DNA from: Hymenobacter algoricola | GTDB lineage: Bacteria; Bacteroidota; Bacteroidia; Cytophagales; Hymenobacteraceae | Assembly: GCF_039539525.1 (NCBI RefSeq) | Contig: NZ_BAABDH010000110.1 | Coordinates: forward strand, 40,306 to 104,305 | Direction of reading: 5' to 3' | DNA: 64,000 nt | In this document: positions 26,224 through 35,258 of the stretch, one piece after another | Numbering within the stretch: position 1 is the stretch's first letter | Layout: the number at the start of each line of letters is the position of its first letter | Notes under the pieces: generated by a model | Database searches by the model: none | Seen by the model: only the letters and a program-made list of their open reading frames with translations | Told to the model about the DNA's origin: nothing | Made by a program: the position numbers and the translations under genes

Positions 26224-27264
26224 ATGCGATTATATCTGGAAAACATGCGTCCCTTTCTGGTTCACTTTATAGCTTGGCTTGCATTTATTACTTATGAACT
26301 AGCATTGCTTCAGGCAATGGGGCTGCCTCTGTCCCTTGTTGAAACCGGCTTGAGCTTTTTAGCGAATGCGGGGCTATTTTATGTTAATGCCCTCTACTTC
26401 ATGCCCAAGCTCTATGCCCGCCGGTATTACCTGACTTACTTCACTGTCGTCCTGGCCTTAATGGTCGGTTTCACCCTGATACGGTACGTGTTGAGCATGT
26501 ATATTCTTCCCCCCTTGCTTGACGTACCGATGACACCTATCCGATCCTATAAAATTTTCTGGGGTCAAACCATCTACCGGGGCATGTACTTTCTACTGCC
26601 CAGCATCGGCTACTGGTTCGCCCGGAATGCCATCCGCCTGGAAAAGCAGAAACGTGAGCAGGAGCACGACCTGCGGGTAGCCGAAAGAAACCTGATGGAA
26701 GCCAACTTGGCGTTTCTGAAGAACCAGATCAATCCGCACTTCCTCTTCAACTCGCTCAACTTCCTCTACGCCCAGGTATACCCGTATTCCGAGGAAACCG
26801 CCAAGGGCATTCTGCTGCTGTCCGATATCATGCGCTACGCCCTGAAGGAAGATGACAACAACGGCAAGGTGATGCTGGAGAAGGAAGTCCAGCACCTGCA
26901 CAACTACATTGCCATCAACCAACTGCGGTTTAATCAACGGCTCCAGATTCAGTTTGAGATTAGCGGCAGCCTGCAGTTCATGATGATTCTGCCCCTGGTG
27001 CTGATTACATTCGTCGAAAACTGCTTTAAGCACGGGGAGCTGTCGGATCCGCAGAACCCGCTGCTGATTCAGATAACCACGGTGAATAACCAGCTCACGT
27101 TTCGCACCCGCAACAAGAAGCGGGATGGCCCCAAGGAGAAATCAACGGGCATTGGGCTGGACAATACCCAGCGCCGGCTCGATATGGTATATCCGGAACG
27201 CTATGTTTTAACGGTAAATGATGAGCAGGATTACTATACTTGCACTCTCATTATAGAGCTGTAA
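26224..27264 (+). CDS. LytS-type sensor histidine kinase
   Basis: 346 aa. Four hydrophobic helices (about 10-135) are followed by a coiled coil and the His_kinase domain: FLKNQINPHFLFNSLNFLYA with the phosphorylated His, then the HATPase parts VLITFVENCFKHGEL and STGIGLDNTQRRLDMVYPE. It has no extracellular domain, so it may sense a membrane signal or act with a partner. It is followed by its LytTR regulator after 4 bases. Its place between lanthipeptide genes suggests control of, or response to, the peptides; this is inference. Confidence 0.9.
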   Translation: MRLYLENMRPFLVHFIAWLAFITYELALLQAMGLPLSLVETGLSFLANAGLFYVNALYFMPKLYARRYYLTYFTVVLALMVGFTLIRYVLSMYILPPLLDVPMTPIRSYKIFWGQTIYRGMYFLLPSIGYWFARNAIRLEKQKREQEHDLRVAERNLMEANLAFLKNQINPHFLFNSLNFLYAQVYPYSEETAKGILLLSDIMRYALKEDDNNGKVMLEKEVQHLHNYIAINQLRFNQRLQIQFEISGSLQFMMILPLVLITFVENCFKHGELSDPQNPLLIQITTVNNQLTFRTRNKKRDGPKEKSTGIGLDNTQRRLDMVYPERYVLTVNDEQDYYTCTLIIEL

Positions 27265-27268
27265 AATC

Positions 27269-28000
27269 ATGATTTCTTGCCTGATAGTAGATGATGAGCA
27301 GGGTGCCATTGACATCCTGCGGACGTTTATCGAAAAAACGCCCTTTCTGAGCCTGCAGGGCAGCACCACCAACCCCATTGAAGCTTTGAGTATGCTGCAG
27401 AATCAGCCGGTGGACCTGCTGTTTCTGGATATTCACATGCCCCAGCTGTCGGGTCTCGACTTCATGCGTCTGCTCAAGGGCAAAACCAAGGTAATTCTGA
27501 CCACGGCCTACAACGAGTTTGCCGTCGAGGGCTTCGAGCTGGAGGCTCTCGACTACCTGCTGAAGCCCATTGCCTTCGAACGGTTTCTGAAAGCCGCCCA
27601 AAAGGCTCTCAACTCCACCATCGAGCCCTCCGCGCGCTGGCAGCCGGCCGAAAAGGAAGACGACTATATCTTTGTCAAGACCGAAACCAAGGGCAAGATG
27701 ACCAAGATCAACTTCGCCGAAATCGTCTTTGTCGAAGGCATGAAAAACTACCTGTCCATCAATACCAGCGAAGACCGGATTGTCACGCTGCTCAACATGA
27801 AGGACCTGGAAGACCGGCTGCCATCCAAGCAGTTTATGCGGGTGCACAAGTCCTACATTGTGGCGCTAAATAAAATCAAGGCCCTGGATGGCAACCAGAT
27901 TCTGTTCAAGGACATGAAGGCCTACGTACCGCTGGGCGAGACGTACCGCAGCGCATTTTTTGAGGCCCTGAACGAAAAAATGATGGGCGTCAAAAAATAA
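27269..28000 (+). CDS. LytTR-family response regulator
   Basis: 243 aa. Receiver domain: CLIVDDEQGAIDIL, LLFLDIHMPQLSGLD (phospho-Asp) and EALDYLLKPI. LytTR DNA-binding domain: KINFAEIVFVEGMKNYLSIN, DLEDRLPSKQFMRVHKSYIV and YVPLGETYRS. Pairs with the LytS kinase just upstream. Probable targets are promoters of the surrounding lanthipeptide genes, but no direct-repeat LytTR site was identified. It ends one base before the stop of the convergent LanB gene. Confidence 0.92.
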   Translation: MISCLIVDDEQGAIDILRTFIEKTPFLSLQGSTTNPIEALSMLQNQPVDLLFLDIHMPQLSGLDFMRLLKGKTKVILTTAYNEFAVEGFELEALDYLLKPIAFERFLKAAQKALNSTIEPSARWQPAEKEDDYIFVKTETKGKMTKINFAEIVFVEGMKNYLSINTSEDRIVTLLNMKDLEDRLPSKQFMRVHKSYIVALNKIKALDGNQILFKDMKAYVPLGETYRSAFFEALNEKMMGVKK

Positions 28001-28001
28001 G

Positions 28002-31000
28002 CTACGCCTTCTTCAGCATGGCCAGCTGCGACTGGTAGTGCCGGGCGAGGAAATCATAGAGTACCAGCTCGTGCAGGCGGGCCTCGGCTGGCAGCACGCG
28101 GTTGAGCAGCATGTGCAGGTAGGAGCCCAGCAGCTGATCTTTCTCTACGTCCAGCTGCCCGGCTTGTTCAGCCTGTTCAATTTGCCGGGCCAGGGCTCTA
28201 AGCGGCGGGGCAACCGACGTCTTTTCCGCCTGGTCCAGCGCCTGCCGGACCGCGGGCCGCAGAGCCCGGTACTTGGCGTCCAGCTGCAGCTTCAGGCCTT
28301 TGTTGGCGTCCAGCCCGAATTCGCGGCCAAACGAGTCCTTGAGCCGGCGCAGCAGCGCTTCCTTTTCCTCCACCGAATAAGCAAAAGCCCTGAGCAGCTC
28401 GTCCATTGCGCCCAGGCCCCACAGCCAGCTCTCCGCCCCTTCCTCCTGCTCGGCCAGCATGTCGAGCACGGCGGTGCTCTGCTGGCAAAACAAGGCTTCG
28501 GCCACCCCGATGGTGGTGCAGCCGTAGCGTTCCAGCTCCCGGCGGTAGGTGTCGGTCTGCATTTTCCAGATGGCCCCGCTGGCAATTAGCGGCTGCAAGT
28601 AGGCGCTGACCAGCTCCACCACCTGCCCCAGGCAGCCCGGCCGGGGCAAATGGAACCGGACCCGCAGGTGGTTGTCGGGGTCGGCGTAGCGGATGAAAAA
28701 CCAGCCGTCAATCAGCTGCTGCTCGTGCAGCTCCGCCAGCAGGGGCCGAATGGCCTCAGCCAGAATCCGGTCGGCCACCTTCTGCCCGCAGTACAGCTTA
28801 TAGTACAGCCACTCGGAGCCGAGGGAGAAATCCCGCTGTGGGGCTTCTGCCGGCTTCTTTTTCATGGGCACGGGCTGGCCGGGGGAGGCATAGCAGGGGC
28901 CCTGCCGCTGCAATAAGGCAATAAACTGCTGGGCATACGGCCGGCCGGCGGCGTCGCGCACGGGGCTCTGGGCAGGCTCGACCAAAAACTCCCGGAGGCT
29001 GACGCTGGAGCGGTTACGAATAGTGTCCAGCCAGACGCGCACGAGCAGCGTATTCTCCGCATCGACGAGCAGGTGATTGTCGCCGTCGGCAAGCGTAAAC
29101 AAGCGCGGCAGCTGCCACTGCTGGCGAAACTGCTGCAGCACCTGCTCTACCTCGGCCGCCGGGGCCGCCAGCAGGGCCTGCAGATCTTCGGGCCCAAACT
29201 GCCAGGACGCCGGTTCCAGCACCACCTTGCCGTAGGTGAGCCGGGGCAGAAACTTGGCGTACAGGGATATCGACTGCCAGCTAAAGCCCAGGTGGGGCTG
29301 CAAGCCCTGGGTTTGCAAATCGCACAAAAACTGGTAGACGGGCAGGGCCTCGCGGGAAAAGTTGTGAGCCGTGCTCAGGCGGGGAATGATGCGCTGGCCG
29401 GTTTTGCGCGAGCGGAGCACCAGCTGCCCGCCCCGCACGGCCAGCACCAGGTCCTGCACCTGCACCTGTCCTTCCTCCGGCTGTCCCGCCTGCGCCAGGT
29501 ACGGTATTTCCAGGTTCCGAAAAGCCGGGCGCAACAGGATATTGCCGATGCGGCTGGCGGGCAGGTGGCAGATTTCGGCAAAGCCCACGGCCGGGTTCTG
29601 CTCCTGCTCCTGCCGGGCTACCTGCTCTATCAGGCGGGCAATGGCGGGGTCGGCGTGGGCGAAGCGCCCCAGCAGGTTGACGGCGCTGGAGCCGCCCACG
29701 CTTTCCAGCAGCACCCGCTCAGCATCGATGATGCGGAACATCACCGACAAGGAAGGCGGCAGGGGCTGATGCCCGGGCCGGAACCGGCTCAGCTCCTCCT
29801 TGGTGATGTCGAGGCTGTAGAGCCGACCACGCTCAGCCTGCCGCAGCTTCTGGTACAGGTACTGCTGCACTTCCGTCTGCCGCAGCTCCCGCGACTTTGT
29901 ACCTCCACCCGCCACGGCCAGGTCGTGTACCAAAGGCGAATAGCTGCTCTTGCCATAGTCGGTGTAGGAAAGGCCGCTTTCATTGTCGAGGGCGGCCAGC
30001 AACGGCACTTCCTGGTCTTCGTAGCGGTCCTGGAAGCGGCGGCGAAAGTCTTCGAGGCGGGGATTCTGGTGAGCTGGCGTAAGCTGCATAAGCACCTCCA
30101 GCGCCTCGATCAGCTCATCCTGGAGGCCAGATGCCAGCGTCGAGCGGCCGGCCGTCAGCCCCTGAATTGCATCTGTTTGAAACAGCTTGCCCGCTTCCGG
30201 CGCTACTCCCAGCGGCGCCAGAGTGGCAACGATTTGCTCATAGTCTGCCGCCCGGTTGGCCCGGGTCTGATCCAGGGCCTGTAGCTGTTGCCCGGCCCGT
30301 CGGAGCACCTGAGCCAGCGAGGCCACGGCGGGGTCGGCGCCGGCTGTGGCTACCCGGTCCAGCACGGCCTGAATACGGTAAAAGAATTCCTCTCCCGTTA
30401 CGGTCGGCTCCAGCTCATGCACCAGAAGCTGGTTTTGGATAAGCGCGTCAATAAACTCGGCTGCTTCGGCCGCGTCGGCTTCCTCGGCGCCGAGCAGGGC
30501 TACCAGGCTGGTATAGTCTTGCCCACCCTGCGCCGCCGCCAGCACCTGCAGCAGGTAGGGCGAGGCCTCCACCGCGCTGATCTGGTGCACGCGGCTGCCC
30601 CCGGCGTAGTGGTACTCTACGTAGCGAACTTCTTCCCCGGTATGGTAGAGACTGGTATTGGGCCAGTAGCGCAGCCGGGGCCGGATGCTCTCGTGGGCGG
30701 CCAGGTGCTTAGCCAGGGCACACAGATAGTGCATGTCGAGGCGGGTATGGCGGGCAGCCCGGGCGGGGTTCACTTCGATGTTGCTTTCCGGGCCCCAGTC
30801 TACCACGGCGCAGCCCGCAAACAGTCCGAACGGGGTGCAGCGGCTGGTGGAGCGCACGTGGTAGCGGGTAAGGGTAGCCTGCAGCTTCTCAATTTTGCGC
30901 GCATCGGTCAGCTCACCCCGCTGCCACTTGCGGCATTCCTCGTGCAGGGCCGGAGAAGCCAGATACACGGCTTCCATGAATCCGACCTGGTCCAGGCTGG

Positions 31001-31091
31001 CCCGGATGACGGCCTCGTCGAAATCAATCCGAAAGGGCTGCGTGGGCGTGCGCAGGATTAACTGGGGATGGAATTCGTAGAGGAGGTTCAT
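28002..31091 (-). CDS. Class I lanthipeptide dehydratase LanB (second copy)
   Basis: 1029 aa, a full-length LanB with both parts: the N-terminal glutamylation domain (FMEAVYLASPALHEECRKW, STSRCTPFGLFAGCAVVDWG, TRLDMHYLCALAKHLAAH) and the C-terminal elimination domain of the SpaB_C/thiopeptide type (GSEWLYYKLYCGQKVADRIL, DGWFFIRYADPDNHLRVRFH). LanB uses glutamyl-tRNA to turn Ser/Thr into Dha/Dhb. It is clearly paralogous to the protein at 35259-38411. It is separated from the exporter genes by an IS relic and gene debris, so it may belong to the second system with the LanC-like protein and candidate precursor, or act on part of the array. Confidence 0.92.
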   Translation of the reverse strand: MNLLYEFHPQLILRTPTQPFRIDFDEAVIRASLDQVGFMEAVYLASPALHEECRKWQRGELTDARKIEKLQATLTRYHVRSTSRCTPFGLFAGCAVVDWGPESNIEVNPARAARHTRLDMHYLCALAKHLAAHESIRPRLRYWPNTSLYHTGEEVRYVEYHYAGGSRVHQISAVEASPYLLQVLAAAQGGQDYTSLVALLGAEEADAAEAAEFIDALIQNQLLVHELEPTVTGEEFFYRIQAVLDRVATAGADPAVASLAQVLRRAGQQLQALDQTRANRAADYEQIVATLAPLGVAPEAGKLFQTDAIQGLTAGRSTLASGLQDELIEALEVLMQLTPAHQNPRLEDFRRRFQDRYEDQEVPLLAALDNESGLSYTDYGKSSYSPLVHDLAVAGGGTKSRELRQTEVQQYLYQKLRQAERGRLYSLDITKEELSRFRPGHQPLPPSLSVMFRIIDAERVLLESVGGSSAVNLLGRFAHADPAIARLIEQVARQEQEQNPAVGFAEICHLPASRIGNILLRPAFRNLEIPYLAQAGQPEEGQVQVQDLVLAVRGGQLVLRSRKTGQRIIPRLSTAHNFSREALPVYQFLCDLQTQGLQPHLGFSWQSISLYAKFLPRLTYGKVVLEPASWQFGPEDLQALLAAPAAEVEQVLQQFRQQWQLPRLFTLADGDNHLLVDAENTLLVRVWLDTIRNRSSVSLREFLVEPAQSPVRDAAGRPYAQQFIALLQRQGPCYASPGQPVPMKKKPAEAPQRDFSLGSEWLYYKLYCGQKVADRILAEAIRPLLAELHEQQLIDGWFFIRYADPDNHLRVRFHLPRPGCLGQVVELVSAYLQPLIASGAIWKMQTDTYRRELERYGCTTIGVAEALFCQQSTAVLDMLAEQEEGAESWLWGLGAMDELLRAFAYSVEEKEALLRRLKDSFGREFGLDANKGLKLQLDAKYRALRPAVRQALDQAEKTSVAPPLRALARQIEQAEQAGQLDVEKDQLLGSYLHMLLNRVLPAEARLHELVLYDFLARHYQSQLAMLKKA

Positions 31092-31439
31092 AAGCGCAGA
31101 TTACCGGCGGAAAAAGCTCTGCCCTGGGCACGGCCGCTACTGAAAAACGGTCGGGACAGAGCAGGCCAAATTTGCGCATAATCTGGACAACCCAAAGGTG
31201 TCCGGTCCGGATTCTAATGCCACGGGTCTGCGCAGACACAGGCACTCTTTAAACAGCGCTTGAATCTTGCCGGCCATCATCTTATCCGTGCCGTAGGCTT
31301 TCATGGCCGCTTCCGCCTCGGTCGAAAGACCGTGGAGACGCCTGTTTGGGGTTGCGTTCTGGAACGCGTTGTTCACCCACCAGAACGGGTTGTGCTCCCG
31401 AACACAGTGCTCAGAATGCCCTGGGCACTTCCGCTTTAC
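31092..31439. other. Upstream region of the second LanB, unclear content
   Basis: The minus strand has an open stretch (31137-31376 and above) reading NAFQNATPNRRLHGLSTEAE, which looks partly protein-like but matches no family I know and has only a GTG start. It may be a relic like the neighbouring segment. No clear promoter box for LanB was found. Confidence 0.3.
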
Positions 31440-31690
31440 CTATGACCGAGCTTCGTTTTTCGGCCGGGTATCCACGCGCGCTTCCACCACATATTGAATC
31501 GTACTCGGCACGGCGGGGAAAGGTCCAGCCCCGTCGCCGTCGTCTTAGTGGCGTCGGCACTGGTCGGGTACGTCGCCCAACTCGTGCTCAGGCCGTTATC
31601 ATTGGGCGTATCCAGGGCAATGACGCGGGTGCTGGCGCTGATCCGGGTAGCATCGTCGGTGCCTACGGGCAGCAGAACGACTACTGTTCA
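31440..31690 (-). pseudogene. Remnant of an unidentified gene with a frameshift
   Basis: On the minus strand one frame reads LLPVGTDDATRISASTRVIA and NGLSTSWATYPTSADATKTT; the reading then continues in a second frame as STIQYVVEARVDTRPKNEAR and a stop at 31440-31442. Together these look like a beta-rich secreted protein cut at its 5' end where the transposase relic begins (about 31700) and broken by a frameshift around 31510. The family is not recognised. Confidence 0.45.
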
Positions 31691-31701
31691 GCAGCGGGTG
31701 A

Positions 31702-32241
31702 GTGGCTGTTTGCCCGTGGCGGGGCGGGAATAAGCAAAAAAACGCTCAGCCCACCGCCACTGTTCCCGACGGCCAAAGCGTGAAAAACACGGCTACTAGC
31801 ACCCGCCACGTGGGCCACGACGCGGGCAAACGGCTTAAAGGACGCAAGCGTTTTTTTCTGGCGGACACCCACAATAACATCCTGGCCGGCTTCGTCGTGG
31901 CAGCTCATTGCCACGACGAAGCTACGGCCGCCCGTGTGTGGGACGCGCTGGCGGTCGGCAACGAACTACTGGACTGCTTATAGGTCGTGTTCGTGGATGG
32001 GAGCTTTGGCCGCCGCTGTCATCAGCATGTGACCAAGCGCAGCCTGCGGGCACGAGTGCCTACGGGAGTCGTCGCCGATAAAGGGCGATTTTTCGTCCAC
32101 GCCAAGCGCTGGGTGGTGAAGCGCAGCACCGTCTGGGCAGGTAACAATCGTCGGCTGACCAAGCATTACAAACGCAAAACCTAACATGCCAACGCTTCGC
32201 TCTATCTGACCAACATCTGACGACTGACCAAGCTAACTTAA
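31702..32241 (+). pseudogene. IS5-type transposase relic
   Basis: Reads DGQSVKNTATSTRHVGHDAG, KRLKGRKRFFLADTHNNILA, VVFVDGSFG, PTGVVADKGRFFVHAKRWVV and GNNRRLTKHYKRKT, the DDE domain and C-terminus of IS5-family transposases. Three in-frame stops (31981-31983, 32182-32184, 32218-32220) break it and the N-terminal third is missing. It lies between the exporter subunit genes and the second LanB. Confidence 0.85.
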
Positions 32242-32249
32242 ATAACTTC

Positions 32250-32957
32250 TTACAGATGCAACAGGTGCTCGAGCACGTGTTTATCAGTGGTGATAATCTG
32301 GGCTGTACCCTGACTCAACCCGGCTACGGGCAGCAGCGTACCGTGCGTGCTCCGATAGCCCTGGTCGAGGACCACGGTCACCGTGGCTTGGTTAGCCCCG
32401 GCGGGTTGGGCCGGTCGCACCACATGCCCCGTCAGTTGCCCAAATTTATTGCTTGGAAAGGCGTTTAGGCTGATGAGTACCCGCTGCCCCACGCGCACCC
32501 GCCGGCCCAGCGGGGCTGCCAGCGTAATGGTAGAGCGCCGGGCATGCGCCGTGGGCCGCAGCCGCAAGACCACTCGCCCACCAGGTGCGGCGGGTGCCTC
32601 CACAATCCCCGCTGTGGGCGCTGAGAGGGCCCGTTCCGCTTTGCCCTGGCGTACGATGGCCAGCAGTTGCCCTGCTTCCACAGTTTGCCCTGGCTGCACG
32701 CGCAGTGTGTAGTCGGTGGCGCCGGCAGGCAGCGCAATGGCGGTGAGCTGTGAGCCCGCGTACAGCGCCACCTGACCCGTAATGACGCGGGGGTAGCGCA
32801 CAAACCCCGCAGCTCCCAGCAGCACCAGAATGCCGCCCAGCAGCAACAGGCTGCCCCAGCGTACCAGCCAGATAGGGGGCGCATCCAGAATGTTCTTGAC
32901 TTCGGTACTCAGCGTGAGCACCGGCCGCACCGGCGGCGGCGGTAAGGTAGCAGGCAT
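32250..32957 (-). CDS. HlyD-like membrane fusion/accessory subunit of the peptide exporter
   Basis: 235 aa. A short cytosolic N-terminus is followed by one membrane helix (WLVRWGSLLLLGGILVLLGA), then a lipoyl-like domain (LPAGATDYTLRVQPGQTVEA, SAPTAGIVEAPAAPGGRVV) and a beta domain with RRVRVGQRVLISLNAFPSNK. This is the HlyD pattern but without the long coiled-coil hairpin, as in adaptor proteins of Bacteroidota peptidase-containing exporters. It follows the C39 ABC transporter gene on the same strand and probably links it to the periplasm or outer membrane. Confidence 0.8.
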   Translation of the reverse strand: MPATLPPPPVRPVLTLSTEVKNILDAPPIWLVRWGSLLLLGGILVLLGAAGFVRYPRVITGQVALYAGSQLTAIALPAGATDYTLRVQPGQTVEAGQLLAIVRQGKAERALSAPTAGIVEAPAAPGGRVVLRLRPTAHARRSTITLAAPLGRRVRVGQRVLISLNAFPSNKFGQLTGHVVRPAQPAGANQATVTVVLDQGYRSTHGTLLPVAGLSQGTAQIITTDKHVLEHLLHL

Positions 32958-33035
32958 GGCTTCTCAGAAAAGGGAAGTAGAAGGAAAGGAAAGTACCCCG
33001 GAAGCGGGCAGGCGGCGTAAAATGCCACGGGCAGC

Positions 33036-35219
33036 TTAGTCGCCGAGCTCGAGCTGGTTTTTGACGAGGTGAAAGTAAGTGCCGCGCTGGTCAATGAGTT
33101 GGGCATGGTCACCCACTTCAACCACCTGACCTTTTTCGAGCACAATGATCTGATCGGCGTTGCGGACGGTACTCAGCCGGTGGGCGATGATGACGACCGT
33201 CTTTCTGTCGAAGAAGCGGGTCAGATTTTCGCTGATCAGGCGCTCATTGCGGGCGTCGAGGGCGCTGGTGGCCTCGTCGAAAAACAGGAACTCAGGGTTC
33301 TTGTACACGGCCCGCGCAATGAGGATGCGCTGCTTCTGGCCCGTGCTCAAGCCGCGCCCGTTCTGACCTATCTTGGTGTTGTAGCGTAGCGGCAGCGCAT
33401 CAATATACTCCTCGATATTAGCTACTTGCACCGCGTGACGAATCCGTGCAGGGTCTATGTCGCCTTCGCCCACGGCGATGTTGTGGGTAATGGTGTCGTT
33501 GAAGATGTAGCCTTCCTGCATCACGGCGCCGCACTTGTCGCGCCAGCCTCGGTGGCTTAGCGTGGAGAGGGATTGACTGGCCACCGAGATGTCACCCTGG
33601 CTGGGGTCGTAGAAGCGGAGCAGCAGCTTGAGCAGGGTCGTTTTGCCGCTGCCGCTGGCTCCCACGATGGCCGTTACCTTCTGGTGCGGAATGGTGAGGC
33701 TAACGTTGGTGAGTGCCGGCGTGGTGCTGCTGTCGTAGCGGAACGTGAGGTTGCGGATGGCAATGTCGCCGGTCGGCACTGCCGGCACGGGCTCGGCCAG
33801 CACGGCCTGGGTTTCCTCGTCGGTCTTGGCGTGGATTTCATTGATGCGGCTGATGCTCAGGCGTGCATCCTGCCAGGACTTGATGAAGTCGACAATCTGC
33901 AAAATCGGCGAATTAAGCTGCCCGATGATGTAGGCAATGGAGAGCATCACCCCCAGCGTAATCTCCCCGCTGAGCACGAGCCGAGCGGCCAGAAACGAGA
34001 TGAGAATGTTCTTCAGCTCGTTGATGAGCGAGGCGCCGCCACTCTGCATGTGGCTTATCTTCAGACCGCTGAGGTTGGTTTGAAACAGGCCCACCTGTAG
34101 CAGCTCCCACTGCCAGCGCTTTTTCTGCTCGGCGTTGTGGAGCTTGATTTCCTGCATGCCGTGGATGAGCTCCAGGTTTTTCTCCTGCTGCTGGGCCAGC
34201 TGGCTGAAGCGCTTGTAGTCGAGCTTGGCGCGCTTGGCCATAAAAACCATGATCCAGACGAAGTAGGCCACGCTGAATACCAGAAACACCAGGAAGATGA
34301 GCGGGCTGTACACGGCCAGCACCACCCCGAACACGAGCAGACTCACGAAGGAAAACACCGCGTTGAGCGTCCCCGAAGTCAGGAACAGCTCGACTCGCTG
34401 GTGGTCATTGATGCGCTGCAGGATGTCGCCGGTCATCTTCACGTCGAAGTAGCCCAGCGGCAGCTTCATTAGCTTGATGAAGAAGTCGGAAAGCAGGTTG
34501 ATGTTGATACGGCTGCTCAGGTGCATCAGAATGTGGCCGCGCAGCAGCTCGGCGCTGGTTTTGCCCAGAAATAACAGCAGCTGGCCCATCAGCAGCAGGT
34601 TGATGAAGCCCAGGTTGTGCTGCTGAATACCGATATCGACCAGGCTCTGGGTGAGGAAGGGCACGAGCAGCTGCAGCAGGCTGCTGACGACGAGCCCCGT
34701 CACGAGCTGCACGAGCAGCAGCTTGTACTTGAGCAGGTATTTGGAGATGAAGTGCAGTCCCTCAGTCACCGAGCTGGCTTCTGATTCCAGCTCCTCAAAG
34801 GCGGGAGTAGTGCTCAGCGTGAGAACGATACCCTCTCCCTCGGCTACTGCCCAGCCCTTGACAAACTCTTCCTTGGTGTAGGTGAGCAGACCGTGGGCCG
34901 GGTCGGAAACAAAGATTTTGCCGCGCCGGATTTTGTAGACGATGACAAAGTGGTGCTGGTTCCAGTGGGCAATACAGGGCAGAGGCACCTCCTCAGCGAG
35001 GGCCTCGAAGCTGAGGCGGGCGCCCTGGGTGTCGAAGCCCACCTGGGTAGCCGCGTCGCTGATGCCTCGCAGGCTGGAGCCGGCGCGGGTGGTATTGGAA
35101 ATCTTGCGCAGGTAGTCGAGCGAGAGCAGCTTGCCGTAGTACTTGCTGATGATGCGCAGGCAGGTGGGCCCGCAGTCCATCTCGTCGTATTGATGGTAGT
35201 GGGGAAAGGTCGCAAACAT
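33036..35219 (-). CDS. C39 peptidase-containing ABC exporter (LanT type)
   Basis: 727 aa, started at MFATFPHYHQYDEMDCGPTC. C39 peptidase domain: catalytic Cys in DCGPTC (about residue 16), His in HWNQHHFVIVY and Asp in VSDPAHG. Six-helix membrane domain follows (about 160-440). ATPase: Walker A GASGSGKTT, signature LSTGQ, Walker B FLFFDEATSALD. Such proteins cut leaders after GG and export the core across the inner membrane, which fits the GG in all intact precursors here. It is 39 bases downstream of the LanB gene and the HlyD-like gene follows. Confidence 0.95.
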   Translation of the reverse strand: MFATFPHYHQYDEMDCGPTCLRIISKYYGKLLSLDYLRKISNTTRAGSSLRGISDAATQVGFDTQGARLSFEALAEEVPLPCIAHWNQHHFVIVYKIRRGKIFVSDPAHGLLTYTKEEFVKGWAVAEGEGIVLTLSTTPAFEELESEASSVTEGLHFISKYLLKYKLLLVQLVTGLVVSSLLQLLVPFLTQSLVDIGIQQHNLGFINLLLMGQLLLFLGKTSAELLRGHILMHLSSRININLLSDFFIKLMKLPLGYFDVKMTGDILQRINDHQRVELFLTSGTLNAVFSFVSLLVFGVVLAVYSPLIFLVFLVFSVAYFVWIMVFMAKRAKLDYKRFSQLAQQQEKNLELIHGMQEIKLHNAEQKKRWQWELLQVGLFQTNLSGLKISHMQSGGASLINELKNILISFLAARLVLSGEITLGVMLSIAYIIGQLNSPILQIVDFIKSWQDARLSISRINEIHAKTDEETQAVLAEPVPAVPTGDIAIRNLTFRYDSSTTPALTNVSLTIPHQKVTAIVGASGSGKTTLLKLLLRFYDPSQGDISVASQSLSTLSHRGWRDKCGAVMQEGYIFNDTITHNIAVGEGDIDPARIRHAVQVANIEEYIDALPLRYNTKIGQNGRGLSTGQKQRILIARAVYKNPEFLFFDEATSALDARNERLISENLTRFFDRKTVVIIAHRLSTVRNADQIIVLEKGQVVEVGDHAQLIDQRGTYFHLVKNQLELGD

Positions 35220-35258
35220 CGCACTTGGAATTAGATAGCGTAAAAACAACAGGCGGGC

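Noticed and set aside
31303..31497. Plus-strand ORF with several Cys (CSRTQCSECPGH) near LanB, possible peptide precursor
   Set aside because: The opposite strand gives the better coding signal, no leader-like box is present, and it lies in gene debris.
32250..32957. HlyD-like protein as a truncated pseudogene
   Set aside because: It is short and lacks a coiled-coil hairpin, but the frame is intact from start to stop with all beta domains in order, so it is taken as a complete small adaptor.
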